The notes beneath the pieces were generated by a model. It worked only from the letters and a program-made list of their open reading frames with translations, ran no database searches and had not been told where the DNA came from. Shown one piece after another: positions 12,212 to 23,682 of a DNA stretch of 64,000 bases. Numbering within the stretch: position 1 is the first letter of the stretch; each line of letters opens with the position of its first letter. Made by a program: the position numbers and the translations under genes. Origin of the DNA: Fennellomyces sp. T-0311 (taxonomy: Eukaryota > Mucoromycota > Mucoromycetes > Mucorales > Lichtheimiaceae); contig JALLLT010000034.1 of assembly GCA_025266875.1 (NCBI GenBank), positions 310,001 through 374,000 on the forward strand, in the 5' to 3' direction.

Positions 12212-14012
12212 AATCTTTTTTTGTTAAAGTAATTGGAATGCATGTACATATCAGCTAGACCGTACGTAGTCTCAACTTTTGTTATACTGTACACTATATA
12301 AAACACGGGATTTTCGTATATTATGTGATGCTTGACCGTTGCCGACGCTCTACGTTTCTTTTATATCCTGTTATAAAGTACAAAGAGCGAGTGTATACAG
12401 GCATCTTTTGTACTGTGTCGGGACATTACAATGCTACGGAGTCAGAGCAATGATATAACTGTGTCTATCGGCTAGAATAGGAGGAATTTTCTGTTCGCTT
12501 AGGTCGGTTGTACTACTTGGTCTGCTACTTTTTTGCCGGGTCCGAATTTATTAATGCCACACACGGAAACAGAAAAGGCGGAAATAATTATCCCATGAGT
12601 GTTTATACGTATTCACCTTATTGTGAATTTAATCGTAGAAATCAAGCTACTTAAGTAGTAGCCTTTGTTTGATGACTCTACGAGGTACACCGTTGTACAA
12701 ATTAAAAAACTGCGCTAGTAACCAGCGTCTATCGTATTACGTCGGCTGGAAAATAGGAATGACGACGTATTCCCGAAGACATGCATAGGATGAACTCTTC
12801 TATTGCGTGCACAGAAAAAGTCCACACATCGATATGTGGCACCTGAACAAAGATAAACTCAACTTTACCCTGATTTGGACATTGTGTACGCCAACAGTGT
12901 AAGGTCTCGCATTTTGACGATAGTATATCTAAAGAGCTCGATATGTAGCAAAAATGCTGTATACATAGCGTTCACAATTATATTACGTACTATTTTTGAC
13001 ATAGCAAAAATCTAGATAAAGTATGTTCCAGATATAGGACATTACGTGGCACTTACAAAAATTCTGTCTTCTCAGAAAAAATGTTATTGATGTTTATTAC
13101 CATATGAGGCTACAACTTTCCATGCCCAGTTACCCACGGTTCTACATCGTTGAATGATCCACCAATGGCAAAACGAGCGCCATAAAATAGCTCCTTCCTT
13201 TTCTTATGTTTCTTGCGACACATGACACTTTATTACCTTTCATGTATATACCTGGTACGCTTACCATTCAATCTGATGGCGCATTGGATTTACCCAACGC
13301 CTCAGATCCTACTGAAATACCTGATGTCAATACACAAAAGTTTGGCTTAAAAGCCCAACGGTGTGATTGCAGATACTTTTATAAATTGAAGCCATTTGCG
13401 GATTGCTTTTTTTTTTTATTCGAATCAATTAAGAAAGGCGAGCTATAGAATTGCGGACCATTAACTTCTCTTATTCATCTTATGAAAAGATCTGACATAA
13501 TTTATTTGGAGAAAGTTAAATTCTGATAGTCACACATACGTATTATCCGACTACTCATATCGTTGTAGTTAATGATTCACTGACTAAAGAATATGCGACA
13601 TACACAGCGATGCTTTTTTAATTTCGAGATATGTTGCTTTACCGAACACCATCGTATCAGAAGAACTTTCACCGATTTGGTAAGTGTTCTGTTTCTAGAG
13701 CGATCATGTGCACAAAGTTCAGTGCGCGTATTTCTGCTTTTGTCACGAACTATTCTCCATTTCTGATGGACCTCAGCATGAAATTATATTGTCGCCTATC
13801 AGTCAATTCTTTTTATTTTAGACCGGATAATATGATCTCAATTAGGTATCGCTTTCAAAGACAATAGTGCTCAGCTGAAGTGCGCTTGAAGTTATACTAG
13901 TTCCGGCAATTGTTGCAAAGCCGACACTGGTCAATGCAGCACAAACAAAACCTTCTGAGTAATTGGAAATCGAGGAAAGGTTTACGGATGTATGCCATCG
14001 GGCATTTAGAAG
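12212..14012. other. Intergenic region with decayed copy of upstream AAAP flank
   Basis: No intact gene. The block at about 13030-13320, and shorter blocks up to the gene start, match the order of blocks upstream of the first AAAP gene (for example TCATGTGCACA at about 13705 and 2609). Some conserved words can be read as a protein fragment on the minus strand (RFAIGGSF near 13170), so a neighbouring gene may once have been duplicated with the transporter and then lost. I do not recognise it. Confidence 0.4.
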
Positions 14013-14022
14013 TATATATATA
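14013..14022 (+). promoter_or_regulatory. Putative TATA box of the second AAAP transporter gene
   Basis: A TATATATATA run about 80 bp before the ATG at 14097, in the same relative place as the run before the paralog at 3050. It is followed by an ATTGCTTCTGATC word, also shared with the paralog. Confidence 0.4.
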
Positions 14023-14096
14023 CGACCAATTATTAATATTGCTTCTGATCTACAAGATATCGTTCGGTTTTCTTGCTCTTGATCTGATATATCATC

Positions 14097-15587
14097 ATGA
14101 GCGAAAAAAGCTCGCACTTGGGTTACAGCAACTCCAGCGATAACTCCTATGTACCACCAGTACCTAGGCCAACAAAACGATTTCGTAAGGTCATGATCAT
14201 ATTGTTTCCTTTATGTAACTGAGCTGCTCATTGTACTAGCATACGACTGGAGAGATAAATTATACGACCCAAGTTTCGACGTTGATCGCTCAAATGCCGG
14301 TAAATCGTATACAGCATATTATAATCTCGTATGCTGCGTATGCGGTACTGGAATGTTATCCCTTTCATCGGTACTGGCAAGTGGTGGCTGGGGTTCATTA
14401 GCGCTTCTTCTTCTCTGTTGGTGGATGACGATGGTAAGGTTATACTCGCATGAAAGAAAAGTAGGCTGATAAGCGGTATAGTACTGCTCTGTTATCCTCA
14501 TCCAAACGCTGTATTATGGCAACGAGAGAAGAAGTCTCTCTATTAACGAGGTGGCATCTACCGCATTTGGAAGATTTGGTGGTTATGCATCATTCTTTTT
14601 CAATGCATGGATTCTCCTTGGAACGCCAATCCTTTACTTCGTGCTTTGCGGCCAAAATTTAAACCAGCTCTGTGCTGGCAGTGCTGGCGAGATTGGTCAA
14701 ATACCCTGGTCAATAATATTTCTGGTTCTGGTTGCGATCCCCTTTGTTTTTATGAAAACAATGGATAATCTTAGCTGGACATCAGCTCTGGGTGTAATTG
14801 TTACCGTTGGAACTACACTTATTTGCGTCATCGAAGCTGGTCTTGATCGCCCTAATCAGACCGATACAGTTCGTGAAAACGTCGTTTGGGAAGGCTGGCC
14901 CAGCGCCATTGCCATTATCTCTTTTAGCTTGGGTGGTAATGTCGTATATCCCAACTGCGAAGCTGCTATGAAGAAACCACAACAATGGCCCATCGTCTGT
15001 ACCAGTGGTTTGACAACCTGTGCACTATTGTACATTATGATTGCTATCCCAGGATATCTTGTATATGGTGAAGATGCCGAGAACCCGATTTATAACAGCA
15101 TTCCGGATGGAGTTGGTCGGATTATAGCCATTGTCATGGTAACGGTTAATATTACTGTCTCTGCGCCGATTTTTCTCGGTTCTTTCACACTTGACTGTGA
15201 ACAAATGATGGGAATTACGGTCGAGAAAATGGGCAAGAAAAAAGAATTTATCTTCCGCGCTCTTTGGCGCATAGCAAGTAAGTTTGTATATCGATAACTA
15301 AAAGCTGTTTGAAATAACTTGCCTCTATAGTTATGGTGTTCTGCGGTGTCATTGCATGTACTGTACCTCACTTTGGCCCTCTCATGACGCTCTTTGGTGC
15401 GTTTGGGTATAGCACGACTATCTTTATTATTCCCATTGTTTGTTATTGGAAACTCACCGGTTTCAAAAACAAGCATCCCGCAGAGATCGCCTGGGGTTTT
15501 CTGACGCTCCTTATGGGTATTGTTGGTTTGGTTTTTGGTACCTGGGATGCCATTGAATCACTTATCGTTGCGTTTCGCGGAGACTAG
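14097..15587 (+). CDS. AAAP-family amino acid transporter (copy 2)
   Basis: Paralog of the transporter at 3050, with close protein identity over most of its length. Exons 14097-14184, 14240-14433, 14482-15277 and 15331-15587 join in frame into 444 residues. The first three exon lengths equal those of copy 1, and all three introns are at identical positions, but the introns themselves have diverged (55, 48 and 53 nt). The hydrophobic segments and the CVCGTGMLSLS first-helix signature are kept; the short N-terminal tail (MSEKSSHLGYSNSS) differs most, as expected for a regulatory cytosolic tail. Predicted role: proton-coupled neutral or basic amino acid transport across vacuole or plasma membrane. 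Both copies appear intact, so the pair may differ in regulation or location. Confidence 0.9.
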
Positions 15588-16291
15588 TTGTAAAGCGTAT
15601 TTACTTAGCCATACTATATATTACCTACTGTATGTGTTGTATATAAATAACTTTCTGTAACAAATATAGTGTACACACTCAGTAGTGGTCGTTTCAAACT
15701 AGATATGTATGCTAATTGGGATTCCTATAAATGAAAATTGATAATATGATATCGATAACCCATTTCTCATATTCTTAATACGAACACCATCAGTACAAAT
15801 ATGTTGCGCCTTTAAAGGAAGATGCATCGAAGTAAATACAATTGCTCTCTATACATAACACGGGGATATACTAACCCGATAAATAAATCAAATGCTCCGA
15901 ACCCTTGGCGCGATGTAAGGGCTACTTATGTATACATGAGAACAGAAAGGACTACAATGCTGAATGGTGTTTGGCAGATTACACGTGCTACATTGTTCAT
16001 ACCCAACATAAATAAATCTATGCTTTAAACTTTCAATGTTACCGCCTCGCGATTCTACTATTTGTTTAAAAAGGCACCGGTGTTTTATTATGAGGATCTT
16101 TCGGTTATTAAATGCTTTCTGGAAGTCGGATTACTTTGCATCAAAAGCATTCCCGAGCCAATCAGAATCATCTGTTCTGCAAAAGGGTTGGTGTACCAGG
16201 GTTTTAGTACCAGATCTTCCCGTTATTCAAAATATTGCATTTCATTCTGCCAGCAAATTTTTTTGTTGATCCCTTGTTCATATTCTTAGTC
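15588..16291. other. Intergenic region
   Basis: About 700 bp between the second AAAP gene and the adenylation/reductase gene. Short open frames exist but show no domain, and no repeat was recognised. It presumably holds the 3' end of one gene and the promoter of the next. Confidence 0.5.
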
Positions 16292-19200
16292 ATGGCATCA
16301 TATGAAAAACTGGAATTCGATTATAACGACTACTATTCGTTTATTAATCTATTTGAAGAGCGGGCAAAGAGCAATGCCGATAGCCTCTTCATACGCTACC
16401 AGCTACCAAACTCACAAGAGTATAAAACCTTGACCTATGCCGAGACGGACCGTATCGCATCGAATCTGGCTTCCGATTGGGCTCCATTTCTAGAGAATGT
16501 CGATTCGATGGCGCTTCTTGCCGATCATTCCATTTACTATTTGGTATCTATGCTGGCGATTTTCAAGCACCAGACAGTGATGATGGCGTTATCACCACGG
16601 AACTCCGCTGCTGCTAACATCGATTTATTGACCAAGACTGAATCGCGATATTTGGTGGCGAGTGAAAAATACGAAAGAATGGCGCGTGAATGTGCATCAC
16701 AAGTACCTGGAGGATGTGGTGTCCATGTTGTTCCATCCCTCGATCTCGAACGGTTGGCCAGAAAGACCCCGATATTCAAACGTCGTCCATCTACTACCGA
16801 GGACATTGAAAAAATTGCCTTGATCATCCACAGCTCTGGATCGACCTCGTTTCCAAAGCCAATCCACCTTAGCAACCGGTATCTGTTTTGGTTGACTCAA
16901 GCACTCAGCCTCCAAATCCAGTACGACAAAAAGTTCTTGAACTCGTCTGACGTCATGCTCTCGACTTTCCCTCTATACCACGTTTTTGGTATATTCACAC
17001 TTTTCTCCCCAATGATTTTTGGCGCAAGCTCTTTGATCATGAGTCAGATGCCTCCATCTTCGAAAGACATCATTCATGCACACGACACGTATGATGTGAC
17101 CATGATGGCCATGGCCCCGGTGTTGCTGGGCCATATCGCGGATCATATCGAGGAGACTGAATGTGATACGCTTCGACACCTCAAATTTGTTTTATACGGT
17201 GGAGCCCCTCTACGAAAGCAGACGGGTGACTTTCTACAGGCAAAGGGTATAAATGTTCGTAGTGTATATGGAACAACAGGTAAGAGTAAGTTATTTTGCA
17301 TATCCTCTGATATTGACTTTTTCCATTAGAAATTAATGCAATGGCTATCTCCAATATCATGGATGAGCACAAGGAATGGGATGCCTTGAAAATCGCTATG
17401 CCTCTGGAACCTTATTATTTCTTTGAACCTTATATCGAAGAAAAAGGCATTTATCACCTCGTGTTGAAGGCGAATTACCCAGCGATGGCAACTGGTGTCG
17501 GTAATTTGCCCAATGGTGACTACGCTACCAAAGATCTTTTCAAGGAAACACCTCCAAACTCAGGCTACTGGAGCTACCTTGGCCGCAAAGACGATACTCT
17601 TGTAATGTAGGTCATATGGTTATGTAAAAGTACATTGGTATCCTAACACATGTGCCAGGGAAAACGGTGAAAAAACCAACCCAGTGCCAATGGAAGAAGA
17701 AATCGCTGGCATCAAAGTCGTCAAATGTTGTACTGTAATTGGTGAAAGCCGGCCATGTACCGCTGTTCTTGTCCAACTAGAAATGAAAGAAGCAATCAAG
17801 TGCCGACCGGAAGAAATGATCGACCAAGGTAAACTTTACTTTTTTTTTAATTTGAAAAGTTCTAAATGGGTCCATGGTAGTGCACAGGGCTGTTAAAAGT
17901 GCTAACAAGGTAGCACCATCATTTAGTCGGATCCTACCACAGATGGTGTATATACTGCCGCTCAACCAAGAACTTCCTACCACTGGAAAGGGCAACGTGG
18001 TTCGCAAGAAAGCAATAATGCAGTACGAAAAAGAAATCGATCAATTATACGAGGACTTTTTGCATGGCCCAGAAAAGAGTGACGATGATACGCAAGTGGA
18101 TCTCGGCCAGTTCCTTCAGAATGCAGCATCCAAAGTGTTGCAGCAGAACGATATAGATCCTGATGTTTCACTGTTTGATTATGGTCTCAACTCGCTACTC
18201 GCCATTCAGCTACGAAACCGAATTTCCAAACGATTCGAAAATGTTCCCAGTAACTTTTTGTTTGAACATCCAACATTGACATCGATGGCCAAATCACTTG
18301 AAGGTCAACCTGAAGACGAAGCTCAGGAACGTGAACAACGATACAAGGATACTGAAGAGATTCTTGATTCCTATTTGAAACGAGCCGAGAAAACCTTCCC
18401 AGTTGCAGTTCATACCGGTGAAAAGCCTGATAAGCATACCGTCTTGTTGACAGGCACAACAGGCTCACTTGGCGCTTTTATGCTGCGAGATTTGATTCTT
18501 TCCGATGAAGTGGAAGCAATTTACTGCCCTGTCCGTGGTGAAGGTGACTTGATGAAGCGCATCAGGGAATCGTTCAAAAAGCGCATGCTCGATGAAACCT
18601 TGTTGGAGTCCAAAGTCCAAGCTCTCCCATTGAAGCTTGATGCGCCCTACCTTGGCTGGCACGTAGCCACATACCAGAAACTCAAACAAGAAGTAACAAT
18701 TGTTCAGCATTGTGCGTGGATGTTGGATTTCAACCAACCTGTTCAATATTATGACCACGAATGCATCAAAGGTCTATACAACCTGCTCAAGTTTGCTTAT
18801 CGCAAGGTCAACCCTATGGAAGTCCATGTCGTGTCTAGTATCAGCGCTACAGCTAATTCAACGAAGCCCATCGTTCCCGAGTTACCGCCTCCAGATAACC
18901 CACACGTGGCCATGCCAATGGGCTATGCCGAATCGAAGTATATCGTCGAACACTTGTTTAACTTCCTTACCAAGAAAAAGAATTTCTTCTGCACTGTCGA
19001 GCGCATGGGCCAAGTATGCGGTGACACCAAGAATGGTGTTTGGAACACGAGTGAGCAGTACCCTTTGATGATGGTTGGTGGTACAGAAATGCAGTTGATG
19101 CCGAACCTAGAATCCGTCACGGTGGACTGGCTACCCGTCGATATTGCCGCTGCTAGTATTGCTGATATTATGCTCAAGAAGGCTGACAAGAACTTAGACC

Positions 19201-19535
19201 AGAGTTTCTTCCATATTGTGAACCCACATCGTATCAAATGGTCCGACGTGTTAAAGGCAATGCGAGCATGTGGCATGCAGTTCAGTGTGGTCGAACCAAA
19301 CCAGTGGGTCGATGCTTTGGCATTGAATCAGGACAACCCGGCATATAGACTCATGTCATTCTTTGAGGCTAATTTCAAATCTGATGAAATCATCAAAACT
19401 ATGCCGGTGTGGGATACTGCACATACCACAGAGGTAACACAGATACTTGCGAAGGCGCCATCTTTCGGTACAGAATTATTACAGAAGCATCTCCAGTATT
19501 GGCACCAAGTAGGCTTCTATTCTCCAACACAGTAA
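16292..19535 (+). CDS. NRPS-like adenylation-carrier-reductase enzyme
   Basis: Predicted carboxylic acid reductase: it would activate an acid with ATP, load it on a phosphopantetheine arm and release it as an aldehyde or alcohol with NADPH. Four exons, 16292-17279, 17330-17606, 17659-17828 and 17881-19535, join into 1029 residues. Seen: adenylation core motif IIHSSGSTSFPKPI (about residue 180), YGGAPL (about 303), VYGTTE (about 329), and YLGRKDDTLVMENGEKTNP as in Lys2-like reductases. A carrier domain has DYGLNSLLAIQLRN (about 580; Ser is the attachment site, with Asn where Asp is usual). A Rossmann reductase has TGTTGSLG (about 668) and the catalytic YAESK (about 826). There is no condensation domain, so it is not a peptide synthetase. 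The architecture resembles alpha-aminoadipate reductase, but the short N-terminus argues for an NRPS-like aryl or fatty acid reductase. Substrate unknown. Confidence 0.88.
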
Positions 19536-20076
19536 CAAGATAGAATTTTTGATGTAAAAATATCAAGTACATTTGAAATAAATTACATGAGCAATGGACA
19601 GGCATCGTCATCGTCTTTTACAAGGAGTGGCCACTTGACTTTCTTGTGGAACAGGTACCCATGACTCAGATTTGTGCGTCTCCAGTCGACAGTTGATTCC
19701 TTTTACTTTTACTGCCGACCAATCATCGGATCCTGTTCATTCGAACGGAAAGTCTCATGATTAGAAATTATACACCGCGCATGGACCTGTCTTGCACTGT
19801 TGATTGATGCCAATGAATGAAGCTTATCGAAGAGTTTACGAATCTCCAAATTAAAATTGACGCCTTTGGGCGATTGTGTTCCCTTTATGCTAGAAATTGC
19901 GCCTGGCAAGGGCACGTGAAATGGAAGCGTGAGGTGAAACCACCATGGGTTTTGACAAAGTCACACAAGCGCATACCAACAACCCGTCTCTGCACTGATC
20001 TTTCAGCCACTTTGTTCAGTCACCATTTATGAAACGAACAGCCAAGCGTAAAGGAGTAGAACTGAATGATCAAAAG
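19536..20076. other. Intergenic region
   Basis: About 540 bp with no recognisable gene or repeat. It ends at the AAAAG target duplication of the solo LTR that follows. Confidence 0.45.
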
Positions 20077-20381
20077 TGTGGTGTCCAAGGACTAAGTCCG
20101 ATAAAGAAGTCCAAATCGAGAATACGTCACCTACGTGTTACCAAATTTGTTAGCGTCGATCTGTCAATACTCCGTTACTTCGATCGTACTAAAAGACACT
20201 AAGAGAAAGACTAAGAGAATTTATGATGCAAATCTGTCATATGAATCGAAGGAAGCGATCGAGTATAAAAGAACCATCGTAATAATAGAAAGCAAGTTGT
20301 TCTGATTTTCAGAAATAAATCTGTGTCTCAAAGGATTCGTCTTTATTGCCTCACCTTACTATTTATCAACCCCACAACACA
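20077..20381 (+). repeat. Solo LTR, plus orientation
   Basis: A 305-bp repeat beginning TGTGGTG and ending CCACAACACA, flanked on both sides by the 5-bp duplication AAAAG (20072-20076 and 20382-20386). It contains a TATA box (GAGTATAAAAGAA near 20260) and an AATAAA polyadenylation word near 20313, as LTRs do. A second copy in reverse orientation lies at 22428-22762 with a different duplication, so the two are independent insertions and not the ends of one element. The internal retroelement part is missing; superfamily cannot be told. Confidence 0.85.
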
Positions 20382-21359
20382 AAAAGGTTGGATCCGCATG
20401 CGACTTGGTATCGCAGGTATACACAACTTGGAATTCTCATCATCCTAACTAAACTCAGACAAATGTTACCTGAATCTTTTGAGCACATGCAAGTGATATC
20501 TTTGAAGGTTGGACATTGAGAGAGTAAAATATTTTCTGGTTGCATTGCTTCTAACATGCTTTTCAAGTATGGATGTGATTGGCAAACTCCCATATATGCT
20601 GGATTGAGAAGATTCCATGCTCTAGTCATAAGCGCCTATGTCCGAAAACTTCGCTTAACTTGATGTGATTAAGTTGGGTGGCAGCCTATCCAGTGCCACA
20701 GTTATCGAATCCAATGTAGGGGTTCTCCTTGGCCAGGACTTATGTACGTGATGTCGATAGTGAAATACGTGGGTCGTTGTAAATGGACTTTCGTCTATAC
20801 TCGACTTGTCCGATAACTCACTTTACTGTAGGTTGACCAGCACCTCGGAGATTGTTTGTCATCAATACTCTCATCATCACAACCGTCAGAGCCACCTACA
20901 CGTGAAGAACTGACGTACAAATACTACGGTCAGGAGATGGCTGGCAAAAGCGGCGCAGCTGCATTTTGAATGGATATTAGGACGAGAGTACACGTAGCCA
21001 AAATTGTAATCTCTCTGTGCAGACTCTTAATAATAAATTCGTCAATATTCTCATGCGATAACCTTACGCACTATGGATATACAAAAGTGGAAGGTGAAAT
21101 GTAGGACAGGATAAGGTGATTATAGAGAATTTTGAAATTACAAGCATACCATAGCACTGTCGTCTCCAGAAAACTGTGCCTTTAATTCTAAATTAATATA
21201 CATATAGCGCCATCTTGTTGCCATGTAAAAACCCCCATCAATGACTACAACGGTTCTGGAGCACTCTCAGGATTCGCTGATCATGTGATGTAACCGACAT
21301 TTCCTAATATGTATAATAGCCTATGCAAGATATGTTGTTACGTATACTCTTTCACATTA
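20382..21359. other. Intergenic region
   Basis: No recognisable gene. A minus-strand open frame at 20366-20629 runs into the LTR and shows no domain. The stretch ends where similarity to the oxidoreductase gene at 25477 begins. Confidence 0.4.
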
Positions 21360-22427
21360 ATGGTCGCAACTGACAACAAGCAAATTAAATTCTCTAAAAT
21401 TCCATCCGGTGTTCTGGTTTCTTGAGCATCTTAAGGTGCGCGAAACTACCATTGATGTCAATGGTAAGTTAACTGAACGTCAGATTATCGTCAAGACTCT
21501 TACGCTCTCCATTCGTCCTTTTTCTGCGAACTCAAATGCGGGATAGTAAAACTGACCCGGGAGAATTTCTCAGTTTTGAACTTGGGGAGCCGATCAGTGC
21601 CTAGGAGTTAGTACTGTTGTGAACTCAACAACTCTAAAATTAAGGAAGGCAATGCCGTTTCAATCAACCTGTCAACTTTTCAAGAATATACTGTACTATC
21701 TCCTTAACCTTTACTCGATTTACCCCAAATACGTGATCAGCATAAAACCAGTGGTTTGTTGATCAGTTACTATCTCGATGTATTGGGCATTCCGGGTTGC
21801 CGGTGTATGCTAGGTAAGTTATCGCTATGATATATTACTGACGCAAGTATATACCGATGACAAACATTTCTTATATAAAGCTTATTAGAGATCGGTAAAC
21901 CACAGGCTGCAGAAACAATTTTCGTCTCAGGCACATCCGGCCAGTAGGACTTAGTTGGACAGATTAGCAAGCTACCTGGTTTGAGGGTCGTCGATTCGGC
22001 TGGATCAGATGAAGTTACATCCTCAAGACCCTAATTTCGTCGATGCCTTCAACTACAAGGGTAGAGCCATTCGTGGGAACTTGACAAAGCTCGCTCCTGA
22101 GGGTATTGATATCTACTTTGACAATGTTGGTTTCGAGCTCTCGAATCAGTAATTGATCATACCAAAAGATATGAAAGGTGTGTATCATGAGGCGGCTACA
22201 TCAAATTAACATTAACTGATAGGCATGAAATTTATAGATTCATTCTTTGCGATACGGTATCAGAATACAATAATTCTGGCGACCGTCATATTATTCATAG
22301 CTTCTTTTATGCCATCCCCAAGCATCTCAAGATTGAAGCTTCTGGTTTCACCAATTACTTGGATCTTCTTGCTCAATTTGTTAAGGGTGTAGCCCGATGG
22401 CTTTTGGAAGGCAAAATCAATCATCGT

Positions 22428-22762
22428 TGTGTTGTGGGGTTGATAAATAGTAAGGTGAGGCAATAAAGACGAATCCTTTGAGACACAGATTTATTTCTGA
22501 AAATCAGAACAACTTGCTTTCTATTATTACGATGGTTCTTTTATACTCGATCGCTTCCTTCGATTCATATGACAGATTTGCATCATAAATTCTCTTAGTC
22601 TTTCTCTTAGTACCTCTTAGTACTTCTTAGTGTCTCTTAGTGTCTTTTAGTACGATCGAAGTAACGGAGTATTGACAGATCGACGCTAACAAATTTGGTA
22701 ACACGTAGGTGACGTATTTTCGATTTGGACTTCTTTATCGGACTTAGTCCTTGGACACCACA
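22428..22762 (-). repeat. Solo LTR, minus orientation
   Basis: A reverse-oriented copy of the LTR at 20077-20381, 335 bp long and flanked by the 5-bp duplication ATCGT (22423-22427 and 22763-22767). It is 30 bp longer than the other copy, which equals three extra 10-bp units of a CTCTTAGTNY tandem repeat. It is inserted in the last exon of the oxidoreductase pseudogene. Confidence 0.87.
22591..22652. repeat. Short tandem repeat inside the LTR, 10-bp units
   Basis: About six imperfect units of the form CTCTTAGTNY. The other LTR copy (20077-20381) carries about three fewer units, which fully accounts for the length difference between the copies. Confidence 0.75.
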
Positions 22763-22869
22763 ATCGTGAAACAGTAGTAAACGTAACCAACCAAATACCA
22801 CAGGCTTTGACCGATGTTATGACAGGAAAAAATGTTGGAAAGCAGATAGTTCACTTGGCTGATTTGTGA

Positions 22870-23499
22870 TTGTATATAACCTCTGCCTTTTTTTTATATG
22901 AATATTAAATACTTAATAATAGCATTTCTATCAACACCGGATTTTATTGTTAAAGCGATACCCTTTCCCCGTATACAGCCATTACGGATCAGGCATTTAA
23001 TCCTCAGGTCGTGATTATCTTCCATTTTCCTTCACTATAATTTCTCTCAGTGTAATGTATCCCCATTAAATGTTTAGCAGCTGGTACAATAGTATCTATG
23101 TATAATAATTTGCTCACTCTTTAATAATCTTGTCAGGCTTGTCACTACTGTCAGTAAACGTATCGCTCAAGAGCTCATCAATAATTGTACGGGTTTGCTT
23201 GTACTGAAAGTGCTTCAATATAACTATACTAATAACTTTAAATGTTGAAGCAGAGGCGGATTTTTCTTAAGGACTGGTAAAAGATAATTGTGGTCATATT
23301 CAACGATTGCATTGTAATAGTCAACCTCGTCAGTTTCGTCATAAATTGGTATATGTAGCGCTGATAAATAGAAGTTTTAGAACAAGGTATTCATTACAAT
23401 ATTCAGTAAGCAATAATGGCAGGATAGAAGAGCATAACCCAAGTCGATCCGATTTTAAATAGTGGGTAGGGTAACAATATATCGCTCGTAACATGTACC
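22870..23499. other. Intergenic region
   Basis: AT-rich DNA after the oxidoreductase pseudogene. No gene or RNA was recognised. It ends at the palindromic element at 23500. Confidence 0.4.
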
Positions 23500-23670
23500 C
23501 ACTGCAAAAAAATTTTGGGTGAATTTTGGTGAATAATTTTTCGAAGTGGTTAAACATAAGCTTTTAACCACTTTTACTACCATTTTTAGTAACTCAAGTG
23601 GTTAAAAAGCTTATGTTTGACCACTTCGAAAAATTATTCACCAAAATTCACCCAAAAATTTTTTGCAGTG
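23500..23670. mobile_element. Palindromic MITE (CACTGC family, full copy)
   Basis: A 171-bp near-perfect palindrome. The ends read CACTGCAAAAAAATTTTGGG inward from both sides, the arms are about 75 bp, and the small centre contains ACTACCATTTTTAGTA. ACC occurs directly before and directly after, a possible 3-bp target duplication. A degenerate copy is at 39315-39470 and a half copy at 50071-50119. It has no coding capacity, and the superfamily is not clear to me. As RNA or single-stranded DNA it would fold into a long hairpin. Confidence 0.85.
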
Positions 23671-23682
23671 ACCATTGGCTCT

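Larger units (their letters stand above)
21360..22869 (+). pseudogene. Decayed NADP-dependent oxidoreductase, interrupted by a solo LTR
   Basis: Degenerate paralog of the intact gene at 25477-26654. The first codons match (ATGGTCGCAACTG, then N-K-Q), and collinear similarity can be followed through LPISNKL-like and PEGIDIYFDNVG stretches to the C-terminal GKQIVHLAD and a stop at 22867-22869. It carries stops, frameshifts and a large loss in the middle of the first exon. The LTR at 22428-22762 sits in what was the last exon: sequence before it (GAAGGCAAAATCAATC) and after it (GTGAAACAGTAG) matches adjacent sequence in the intact gene. It is clearly non-functional. Confidence 0.85.

Noticed and set aside
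20077..22762. A 2.7-kb DNA transposon with 300-bp terminal inverted repeats
   Set aside because: Each repeat has its own perfect 5-bp duplication, so they are separate solo LTRs.
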